Shown: one piece after another, positions 7,797-14,680 of the stretch | Numbering within the stretch: position 1 is the first letter of the stretch | How the letters are laid out: each line of letters starts with the position of its first letter | Assembly: GCA_019412865.1 (NCBI GenBank) | Contig: DXOJ01000046.1 | Coordinates: forward strand, 4,170 to 18,849 | Origin: Bacteroides sp. | GTDB taxonomy: Bacteria > Bacteroidota > Bacteroidia > Bacteroidales > Bacteroidaceae | Length of the DNA: 14,680 bases | Direction: 5' to 3' | Program-made: the position numbers and the translations under genes | Notes under the pieces: model-generated | Told to the model about the DNA's origin: nothing | The model's database searches: none | What the model saw: the letters and a program-made list of their open reading frames with translations, nothing else

Positions 7797-9910
7797 TATT
7801 TCGAAATTGAACGGACTGCACGAACAAATCTTTTACCGTCTTTTTTAGCATTCGATTTATCCCAGGCAAGCGGTTTTCCAAAACGTACATAAAATGCGCT
7901 TGTACCGCTCGACGTTTCGCGACTAGCCCAATAAGAATCTCCGGTAGCAGATGCTGCTCCCGTATTCATGATAGTTCCTCCTGCACCAGTAATCACTTGA
8001 TCCCAAGCTGTACGGTTTGCTTTCTCAAAATCAGTAATTGCATCCGGGTTATTCTCCGTTGCATCTGCCACTGCAGTCCCATTATAAGTTTCAAACATCT
8101 GTTCCAAATCCGTTCTCGTAGGCCAATACCATCCGGAACCTTTATCCATACAATATTTAAGAGCGGGCATTTCTGCTGCATTCGGCAATGCTGCCAACGC
8201 AGTAGTATTTGCCAAGCCATTATCATTGGATAAAGTTAAACCGGTAGAAGCCGGAGAGCTTGCCTTAGACCATGCCAGATTCTCTCTGTCCAATGACATA
8301 ATCTTAGCCTTACCACGATTAGTACCATCTACCCAGAACACAATGCCTCCTTTTAACGAACCATTATCCGCAATCACCTGTCCCACCGCAAACTCGGAAC
8401 TTAAAAGCCCTCTTTGTGTAATAGTAACTTCTTGCTTAGGTGCATTCGCTCCGCTTCCGGCTATTACCGTAGCAGTCGTTATCCGGTTAGAACTATTCAA
8501 ATTAGGAGATAATGTCCAGAAATAAAGAGTTTTACTTGTTACATCAACATACGCTTTCACCCAAGACTCATCAGTTATATTTACTGTAAACTCTGTTTCA
8601 TCAGAAATCATCGTTATTCCTTCTGATTTCGTCACAGCATCAGGAGTAATAGTCACGGTATTTGTACTTAACTCGAGAGAAGCGCCTCCTTCTGCCGCAA
8701 CATTCTGATTCACCGTTACCTCCACCGACTTAGCGGCTGTGCCAGTACCGGCTGTAACCGTAGCAATAGTCGTACGAACATCGCCAGTGGTATTTTTAGA
8801 TTTTGCCTTGAACGTAACTGTTGTGCCCGAAATAATATACGAAAGCCAGGAATCATTTGCCAAAACCACACTAAATACCGTTTTATTGGATGTCAATGTC
8901 ACATTTGCTTCCGCTTCATTAGCTCCTTCCAATGTCACAGGATTCGGATTAACCGTCAATGTTGCCGGTTCTTCAGGATAAGTATAATCACCGATTGTAC
9001 GCATACATCTTACAAAACGGTTAGTAGCAGTCTTATTTCCTGCATCAGCTCCCGATTTACCGAAACGTACCCAATAAGCCTGATTACCCGCTGCGTTTTC
9101 CGTACTCGACCAATAGCTTTCGCCATTGCCCGAACCGGCAGCTTCGTTCATCACATCACCTTGTAAATCAGTCAACATCTTATCAAATGCAGCACGTGCC
9201 GCCTTCTCTACTTCCGTCAGTTTATCAGGTACGGCTGAAATAAAATCCGGATCAGCATGTCCAACACCATTATAGGCATCAAACAATTCCCATAATTCAT
9301 CACGGGCAGGCAGATACCATCCGTCACCCAACGACTGGCAATATGCTACCGCATCATTTGCCGACGGAGAAGTGAACAAGACAGAATTAGCATATCCGTT
9401 GACGGTGGAAAGTGCATTATGAGACATCACAGAAGCCTCGAAAGGATTCCCTCCCTGACGCTTCACTGAAACCGCTTTTCCTATCATATTATCCGAAGGA
9501 TCTACCCAGAAAATCATACCGATACCCTCATCCACACTTTGTCCTATCTTCAAAGAAAGATCCGGTTCTTTAGAATCCTGGGTAACCGTCACCTCCACTG
9601 TATATGAGCCGCAAGTCAGTTTCACAACATTCGTTCTTGCATCTTCACCGTCATTTTGTGCCAAGGCCGTGTAGACAACACTTTTAGAACTTACATCTAC
9701 AGAAAGCCACTCCGCTTCATACTGTGCAACAACCTGACCGACATTGGTATATAACAGCGACGTAACAGAAGAACCCGCCGCTTTCGCCAAATTTACTTTT
9801 GTATCTTTACAATTAAATTCAGGCATCACGCGTACCGATGCATCATCGACACAGGAAAGCAATCCCAGATTTAAAATCAATAAGAAGTATATTATTTTTT
9901 TCATATTCAT
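7796..9910 (-). CDS. BACON/DUF1566 (Lcl) repeat lipoprotein, putative surface glycan-binding protein
   Basis: A 704-residue lipoprotein: LGLLSC places the lipid Cys at 20, followed by VDD, suggesting the outer membrane and probably the surface. It looks non-enzymatic and sits where SusE/SusF-type binding proteins normally lie, directly after susD. The layout is BACON 1 (about 30-112), DUF1566/Lcl_C 1 (about 122-306), BACON 2 (about 315-403), BACON 3 (about 411-500) and DUF1566/Lcl_C 2 (about 508-702). The two DUF1566 copies share GxIFWVD or GxVFWVD, YC..xGxGWYxPxRxxLxxxFxxYNG, a xxSYWxSxE block, YVRFGK or YWVRFGK, and a closing RFVRxxRxI. The BACON copies share the SW plus xVTVxQ pattern. BACON modules are thought to bind carbohydrates or mucin, and Legionella Lcl_C binds sulfated glycosaminoglycans. 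Glycan binding here is inferred. Met3 (9904) is a good alternative start. It lies 25 bp after susD. Confidence 0.85.
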   Translation of the reverse strand: MNMKKIIYFLLILNLGLLSCVDDASVRVMPEFNCKDTKVNLAKAAGSSVTSLLYTNVGQVVAQYEAEWLSVDVSSKSVVYTALAQNDGEDARTNVVKLTCGSYTVEVTVTQDSKEPDLSLKIGQSVDEGIGMIFWVDPSDNMIGKAVSVKRQGGNPFEASVMSHNALSTVNGYANSVLFTSPSANDAVAYCQSLGDGWYLPARDELWELFDAYNGVGHADPDFISAVPDKLTEVEKAARAAFDKMLTDLQGDVMNEAAGSGNGESYWSSTENAAGNQAYWVRFGKSGADAGNKTATNRFVRCMRTIGDYTYPEEPATLTVNPNPVTLEGANEAEANVTLTSNKTVFSVVLANDSWLSYIISGTTVTFKAKSKNTTGDVRTTIATVTAGTGTAAKSVEVTVNQNVAAEGGASLELSTNTVTITPDAVTKSEGITMISDETEFTVNITDESWVKAYVDVTSKTLYFWTLSPNLNSSNRITTATVIAGSGANAPKQEVTITQRGLLSSEFAVGQVIADNGSLKGGIVFWVDGTNRGKAKIMSLDRENLAWSKASSPASTGLTLSNDNGLANTTALAALPNAAEMPALKYCMDKGSGWYWPTRTDLEQMFETYNGTAVADATENNPDAITDFEKANRTAWDQVITGAGGTIMNTGAASATGDSYWASRETSSGTSAFYVRFGKPLAWDKSNAKKDGKRFVRAVRSISK

Positions 9911-9935
9911 TCATGTTTTACAGATAATCAATCGC

Positions 9936-11549
9936 TTAATACCAGTTCTCATTCTGTGGGAAATTCTCTTTCCCCATCAAGTCAATCTGTTCCTGTGGAA
10001 TAGGCCAACATTCGTGCTTTCCAACCACAAAACTGGTACGGCATTCCGCATAGTCTTTATCCAGATAAGGGTTTTCAGCCTTCGTCTCGCCATAATGCGC
10101 TTTCACTCTTTCGCCCAAGAGTCCCAAACGTTTCAACAAAGGCCAGCGAACGCCTTCAAAATTCAACTCACGGGCATATTCATCCAAAAGTATATCCTGT
10201 GTCAGAGGACCTGCAAATTTATCATTTCCCGCACGTTCCCATGTTTTATTGTAACAGCGCAAAGCATCCGTACTCATACCTCCGTCACGACGCATATATG
10301 CCTCTGCCGCCATTAAGTAAGTTTCTGCCAGTCGATAGACAATCAGATCCTTGAAACCCGTTGTCCGGTCCGGATTATCAGCCGTCGTCCATTGGTCAAA
10401 GTATTTTTTCGACATAAAATGCAGTGTTTCACAATAGCTGGAACTCTGTGTTAGGGGAATCAATTCGCCATATTTAGGAGAAGTAGGATCATTGTATTTG
10501 AAACGGTGTACAAACAATTCATTGTATCGTGTATCTTTAGCCTGATCATACAAACTCAATAAATAGGTATTCGGATAAATACGTCCCCAACCATATCCAC
10601 CCTGATCGGCCGTATTGATACAACCTGCAATTTTATTGATTCGGGTAGTAGTCTGAATAGAGATACGATGTCCGGCAACCGGAGTTCCGGAACCTCCTCC
10701 ACCCAAGTTTTGTGAATATTGGAAACTCCACAACACTTCCGGGGATCTCAAATCTGCGCTATTAAATACATTCTCGGCTTTCTTTTCCATCGAGTAGATG
10801 CCCTCCTGTTTAAAGATGTCTTCACATTCCTCAATGGCTGTATCCCAATCCGATTCCCACATGGCAACCTGTGCACGGACATGTTTGGCAGTCGCTCTCG
10901 TTACCCGTCCATACAATACATTTCCGTTATTTTGAGGAAGTGACCAGTCCAGACCTTTCATTGCATCGTCCAAATCAGTCGTCATCAGTGTCATCAGTTC
11001 TTCATGAGAAGCCGGTTTATACTCCCGTTTCAGATTATCGACAGTGGTTGGAGTGACGTTCAGATAAAGGCGGTCAAAGCGTTTCCAAAGTTCAAAATAG
11101 CTCCGTCCTCTGAAGAATTTCGCTTCACTCCATGCGTGCAATACATCGCTGTCATCCAGTCCCAAGGCTTCTGCCGCTACAATAATTTCATTTGCTTTTC
11201 CGATAATCCCATAGTGATGTTTCCAGAACTTATTGACATCTCCAGTACTTGGAGTAAAACTTGTATTCAAACGTCCGATTGAGGTAGAAACACCTGCTCT
11301 AAGTATGGCAATATCCGTATTAAAGTCACACATGGTAACGATGTACAGATTAGATTCGTTATTATCCGCTCCACCCGGCAATTCACGTGCCAGGGAATAC
11401 AATCCTGTAACGGCAGTATTCAACCCTTCGGGAGTAGTGAACAGATAATTATTCGTCACGTCTGTTTTTGATTCCAGATTTAATAAATCCGAGCAGGAAG
11501 CGGTCAACATTCCGCAAATGACAAAGGCTGTATATATTAACTTTTTCAT
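9936..11549 (-). CDS. susD: SusD/RagB family nutrient-binding outer membrane lipoprotein
   Basis: Surface lipoprotein of 537 residues that forms the lid over the SusC channel and captures oligosaccharides. The signal peptide ends in LTASC with lipid Cys19 followed by SD. The N-terminal SusD-like region (about 20-230) includes FTTPEGLNTAVTGLYSLA (37-54) and a helical TPR-type framework (KFFRGRSYFELWKRF, 144-158). The C-terminal SusD/RagB domain (about 260-537) holds FKDLIVYRLAETYLMAAEAYMR (399-420), ELNFEGVRWPLLKR (461-474) and the usual ending CWPIPQEQIDL (514-524) before QNENWY. All are hallmarks of the family. The gene lies 14 bp after susC and both are needed for one transport complex. The symbol denotes the family and does not imply orthology to starch SusD. 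Confidence 0.95.
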   Translation of the reverse strand: MKKLIYTAFVICGMLTASCSDLLNLESKTDVTNNYLFTTPEGLNTAVTGLYSLARELPGGADNNESNLYIVTMCDFNTDIAILRAGVSTSIGRLNTSFTPSTGDVNKFWKHHYGIIGKANEIIVAAEALGLDDSDVLHAWSEAKFFRGRSYFELWKRFDRLYLNVTPTTVDNLKREYKPASHEELMTLMTTDLDDAMKGLDWSLPQNNGNVLYGRVTRATAKHVRAQVAMWESDWDTAIEECEDIFKQEGIYSMEKKAENVFNSADLRSPEVLWSFQYSQNLGGGGSGTPVAGHRISIQTTTRINKIAGCINTADQGGYGWGRIYPNTYLLSLYDQAKDTRYNELFVHRFKYNDPTSPKYGELIPLTQSSSYCETLHFMSKKYFDQWTTADNPDRTTGFKDLIVYRLAETYLMAAEAYMRRDGGMSTDALRCYNKTWERAGNDKFAGPLTQDILLDEYARELNFEGVRWPLLKRLGLLGERVKAHYGETKAENPYLDKDYAECRTSFVVGKHECWPIPQEQIDLMGKENFPQNENWY

Positions 11550-11563
11550 AAGGATTCTTTATT

Positions 11564-14500
11564 TTAGAATGAAACATTGACACCAAACACATATTGTCTG
11601 GACTCCGGATAAGACCCTGGAGTCAGTTCGGGACTATAAGATTTAAACTCCGTAAATGTCAGCAAGTTAGTAGCAGTTGCATACAATCGTAATTTATGAA
11701 TCGGAGTATTCTTCAATAGTCGGGTGGGGAAAGTATATCCAAGTTGTAAGGTGCGTAAACGGATATAAGAAGCATCCTGAATGGCAATGGCACTCAAATA
11801 TGCAGGGTCCGCACTATAAGAAGGACGTGGGAATTTGTTCGAAGGATTGAACGGAGTCCAATAATCCACCTTCACCCCATTCAATTTTCCACGTAAAGAA
11901 CCACCGGAATTATACTCGTACAAATAACCGTTCTTAATCTTTCTGCCGGAAACTCCATACCAGTCCATGAACAGATCAAATCCTTTCCAGTTCCATGTAG
12001 AAGAAAGGGAGAGTGTAAACTTCGGATCTTTACGGATAGGTACCCTGTCATCAGCTGTAATCTTTCCATCCCCGTTGTTATCACGCACCTTGACCATTCC
12101 CGGTTCAATAGCGCCACCGTAATTAATCGGACTGTCGGCCACACCGTCATTATCACTGTCATAAGTATTTTTCGGTGTATAGACCAGATTTCCCGTACCA
12201 TCACGAGTAATATCAAAATCATCATACTGAAAAATTCCATCTATCAGATAATCATAGTATACATTGATCGGTTCTCCGATAATCCATCCCTGGGCTACCT
12301 GACTTGCCGGTTTCCCGTTCTCATCGAGAGTATCGTCAATACGGACAATTTCATTCTTATACATGCTGAAATTAGTTCCGAGTGTCCAGGTAAACTCCTT
12401 TGTACGTACCACGTCACCATTTAAAGAAAGATCGATACCACTGGATTTTGTCTTTCCCAGATTATCTAGCATGGTAGTATATCCGAGCGACGCATTCAGG
12501 GAACGTTTTACCAACAAATCCTTCGTATGAGTATTATAATACTCAACCGTACCATTCAGACGCCCATTGAAGAAACTAAAATCAAGACCAAAGTTAGCTG
12601 TTGCAGACTGTTCCCATTTCAAGTTTGGATTAGACAGTTCCTTGCCCGGCAAATATCCCATTTGAAAAACATCTCCAAACTCATATCCTTTATTATCAGC
12701 CAGTCCCAAAGTAGTATAATTGCCGATACCGTTCTGATTACCTACAATACCATAACTCACACGCAGTTTCAGGTTATCAATCCACGACACATCTCTTAGG
12801 AAACTCTCCTGATTGACACGCCAGGCAAAAGCTGCTGACGGGAAAGTTCCCCATTTATTTTCTTTTCCGAAACGGCTGGAACCGTCACGGCGGACAGCCA
12901 CATTCAATAAATAACGATCTAAAAGCGAATATTGCGCCCGGGCCATGAACGACACCAGGTTATTTTCATTAAACTGACGACGAGGCTTGCCTGTAAACTC
13001 ACCTTGAGAAATGAAGTTCCAGTCTTTATCCACCGGAAGATTCTCAACCGAGTACCCGATAGACTTCGAACCATTATGGTCGACAGACTGAACGCCGGTC
13101 AATGTCAACTGGTGTTTCTTGTTCCGGATAGGCACTTTATAGGTCACAATATTCTCAACCAGCCAGTTCTGTGTACGCGATTCGTCAAGAACGGCCGTTC
13201 CTCCGCCTCCCGGATATTGGGAATCTTTATAAGAACCGTCTTCAGACGTCTGATTATAAACAGAAGTATTCAGACGATAATTGAATCCCTTGAAAGGTTT
13301 CACATCCATAAAAAAGTTCAGGCGGTAATTATCACGAGTTACTTCACGTCCATAATGTTCGGCACGGTACAAAGGATTATAATTTCCTTCCGAGTTGATA
13401 TATTTTGTATACTTGCCATCCGCATCATATATCTCCGCCAATGGAGAACTGGTAATAAAATCATTAAAGTTACCATCCTCACGATCTTGTTTAGTCATCG
13501 CATAAGAAGAATTGATACCGAAACTAATCCATTTGGCTATTTCAAAGTCCAGATTCAGTCTTAAAGAAAACTTCTGATACCCCGATCCGGTAACCACCAT
13601 TCCTTGTTGGTCAAAGTAGTTGGCACCTGCCGATACTTTGATTTTTTCTGTTCCTCCACGTACACTGACGTCATGATTATGATAGATTGCATTTCTGAAC
13701 ATTTCTTTTTCCCAGTCGATAAACTTTCCACTGGCCCATACCCGTTGCATCACCTCGTCTTCCAACGCTTCGGCTATAGAAATCTCACGCGCATCAATTA
13801 TTCCTTTATCATGCGCCTTTGCTTCACGACGAAGCTGCATATATTCTTCGGGAGAGTAGAAATCGAAATTTCTCCAGAGAGATTGAATACCCAGATAGCC
13901 ATTATAGTTGACTTCCACTTTTCCGGCTTTACCACGTTTGGTAGTCACCAGTACCACACCGTCACTGGCGCGTGCACCATAAATAGCCTGCGACGCAGCA
14001 TCTTTCAGAATTTCAACCGATTCAATATCATCCGCACTCAACGTACTGAACTCTGTTGCACTGGAAGGAGAACCATCTATAATATATAAAGGTGCATTGT
14101 CTGCACTGATAGAACGGGAACCACGAATGGTAATCGAAGGAGTCGATCCCGGTCGTCCGGAACTACTCGTTACATTCACACCTGCGGCACGTCCACGTAA
14201 CATGTCAGCCACATTTCCGGCGGGAAATGTTTTCATTTCATCCGCTTTGACCGAAGCTACCGAAGTGGCCACATCACTCTTACGCTGAACTCCATAACCG
14301 ACAACCACCAATTCATCGAGCATTTTCGACTCTTCCACCATATTCACATTCAGTACCGTTTTCGTACCGACACGTATTTTTTGTTCCTTATATCCTATAC
14401 AAGAAAAAACAAGGGTAGATTTAGCCGATACACTGATTGAATATTTTCCATTTACATCCGTCACTGTACCGTTAGTAGTCCCCTCCTCCATGATATTAAC

Positions 14501-14623
14501 TCCGGGGATCGGTCCAAGTGCGTCTGTCACCACTCCAGAAACTCTGACGTTTTGAGCACTAACCTCTAAAGAGATAAGAAAGGCTGTCAGGAACACAGCC
14601 CATTTAATTACGATGTTTTTCAT
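11564..14623 (-). CDS. susC: SusC/RagA family TonB-dependent outer membrane transporter
   Basis: TonB-dependent porin of 1019 residues that imports oligosaccharides delivered by its SusD partner, driven by TonB-ExbBD. A signal peptide is cleaved near VSAQ (residue 23/24). A carboxypeptidase D regulatory-like domain follows (about 26-97; VSGVVTDALGPIPGVNI and the GTVTDVNGKYSI strand). The TonB box/linker is at 102-112 (LDELVVVGYG), the plug domain about 113-230 (LRGRAAGVNV, PLYIIDG, VEILKDAASQAIYGARAS, GVVLVTTKRG), and the beta-barrel runs to the end at FGVNVSF with the terminal Phe. A DxNGDGKI-type Asp-rich loop near residue 850 is common in SusC barrels. There is no STN domain, so this is not the usual partner of an ECF sigma/anti-sigma pair. 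It is the first gene of the six-gene minus-strand operon. Confidence 0.96.
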   Translation of the reverse strand: MKNIVIKWAVFLTAFLISLEVSAQNVRVSGVVTDALGPIPGVNIMEEGTTNGTVTDVNGKYSISVSAKSTLVFSCIGYKEQKIRVGTKTVLNVNMVEESKMLDELVVVGYGVQRKSDVATSVASVKADEMKTFPAGNVADMLRGRAAGVNVTSSSGRPGSTPSITIRGSRSISADNAPLYIIDGSPSSATEFSTLSADDIESVEILKDAASQAIYGARASDGVVLVTTKRGKAGKVEVNYNGYLGIQSLWRNFDFYSPEEYMQLRREAKAHDKGIIDAREISIAEALEDEVMQRVWASGKFIDWEKEMFRNAIYHNHDVSVRGGTEKIKVSAGANYFDQQGMVVTGSGYQKFSLRLNLDFEIAKWISFGINSSYAMTKQDREDGNFNDFITSSPLAEIYDADGKYTKYINSEGNYNPLYRAEHYGREVTRDNYRLNFFMDVKPFKGFNYRLNTSVYNQTSEDGSYKDSQYPGGGGTAVLDESRTQNWLVENIVTYKVPIRNKKHQLTLTGVQSVDHNGSKSIGYSVENLPVDKDWNFISQGEFTGKPRRQFNENNLVSFMARAQYSLLDRYLLNVAVRRDGSSRFGKENKWGTFPSAAFAWRVNQESFLRDVSWIDNLKLRVSYGIVGNQNGIGNYTTLGLADNKGYEFGDVFQMGYLPGKELSNPNLKWEQSATANFGLDFSFFNGRLNGTVEYYNTHTKDLLVKRSLNASLGYTTMLDNLGKTKSSGIDLSLNGDVVRTKEFTWTLGTNFSMYKNEIVRIDDTLDENGKPASQVAQGWIIGEPINVYYDYLIDGIFQYDDFDITRDGTGNLVYTPKNTYDSDNDGVADSPINYGGAIEPGMVKVRDNNGDGKITADDRVPIRKDPKFTLSLSSTWNWKGFDLFMDWYGVSGRKIKNGYLYEYNSGGSLRGKLNGVKVDYWTPFNPSNKFPRPSYSADPAYLSAIAIQDASYIRLRTLQLGYTFPTRLLKNTPIHKLRLYATATNLLTFTEFKSYSPELTPGSYPESRQYVFGVNVSF

Positions 14624-14680
14624 ACTAAGTAGTTATTCATAATTATTTCACATATGTCGAAATTGCATTATCTTTGTCTC
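14624..14680. promoter_or_regulatory. Region upstream of susC with a possible divergent promoter
   Basis: On the plus strand TATCTTTG at 14669-14676 matches the Bacteroides -7 consensus TAnnTTTG, with TTTC at 14646-14649 as a weak -33 candidate at about the right spacing. Transcription would start just beyond the window edge and run away from susC, suggesting a divergent gene such as a PUL regulator, or an RNA antisense to the susC leader. No good -7 element for susC itself is seen in these 57 bases, so its promoter is probably further right. ATAATTAT (14639-14646) is a short palindrome of unknown meaning. Confidence 0.4.

Noticed and set aside
9744..10316. 190-residue plus-strand open frame across the susD/BACON gene junction
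   Set aside because: It is antisense to two well-supported genes, its composition reflects the reverse complement of their codons, and it shows no motif.
12932..13564. 210-residue open frame on the plus strand inside susC
   Set aside because: It is antisense to a clearly conserved susC, has no recognisable domain, and has no promoter or start context of its own.
1..14680. tRNA, rRNA, CRISPR array, insertion sequence or invertible promoter
   Set aside because: No cloverleaf, rRNA segment, regularly spaced repeat, transposase or recombinase gene, or long flanking inverted repeat was seen.

Overview
The window looks like chromosomal DNA from a gut-type Bacteroides (phylum Bacteroidota). The evidence is a SusC/SusD pair, BACON and DUF1566 modules, lipoproteins with an Asp-rich stretch after the lipobox Cys, and a TAnnTTTG-type -7 promoter element in front of pyrH. 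The species cannot be fixed from the sequence alone.

Left part (1-2035, plus strand): the 3' part of a MATE-family multidrug/Na+ antiporter gene, cut by the window edge, followed 54 bp later by pyrH (UMP kinase) with its own Bacteroides-type promoter. A long inverted repeat at 2047-2105 sits between pyrH and the convergent cluster and can serve as a terminator for both.

Right part (14623 down to 2141, minus strand): one tightly packed six-gene polysaccharide utilization locus (PUL). In transcription order it holds susC (TonB-dependent porin), susD (glycan-binding lipoprotein), a BACON/DUF1566 lipoprotein in the usual place of a surface glycan-binding protein, a GH2 beta-galactosidase-like enzyme with a C-terminal malectin-like module, and two tandem paralogous clan GH-A hydrolases that resemble GH50 beta-agarases. 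Intergenic gaps range from a 1-base overlap to about 25 bp, so one transcript is expected. The first agarase-like paralog has an ordinary signal peptide (periplasm). The second is a lipoprotein with a Cys-Thr-Asp4 signature (probably on the cell surface).

Proposed working order (inference): the surface lipoprotein GH cuts the polymer, the DUF1566 lipoprotein and SusD hold the fragments, SusC imports them, and the periplasmic GH-A enzyme and GH2 finish them. The likely substrate is a beta-galactan, possibly agar-like, but no sulfatase, GH16, GH86 or GH117 is present, so the substrate is open. No regulator lies in the window. SusC lacks an STN domain, which argues against ECF sigma/anti-sigma control, and a plus-strand promoter-like element at the extreme right edge hints at a divergent gene just outside. 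The pair of differently localized GH50-like enzymes with the double BACON/DUF1566 protein is the most novel part of the window.
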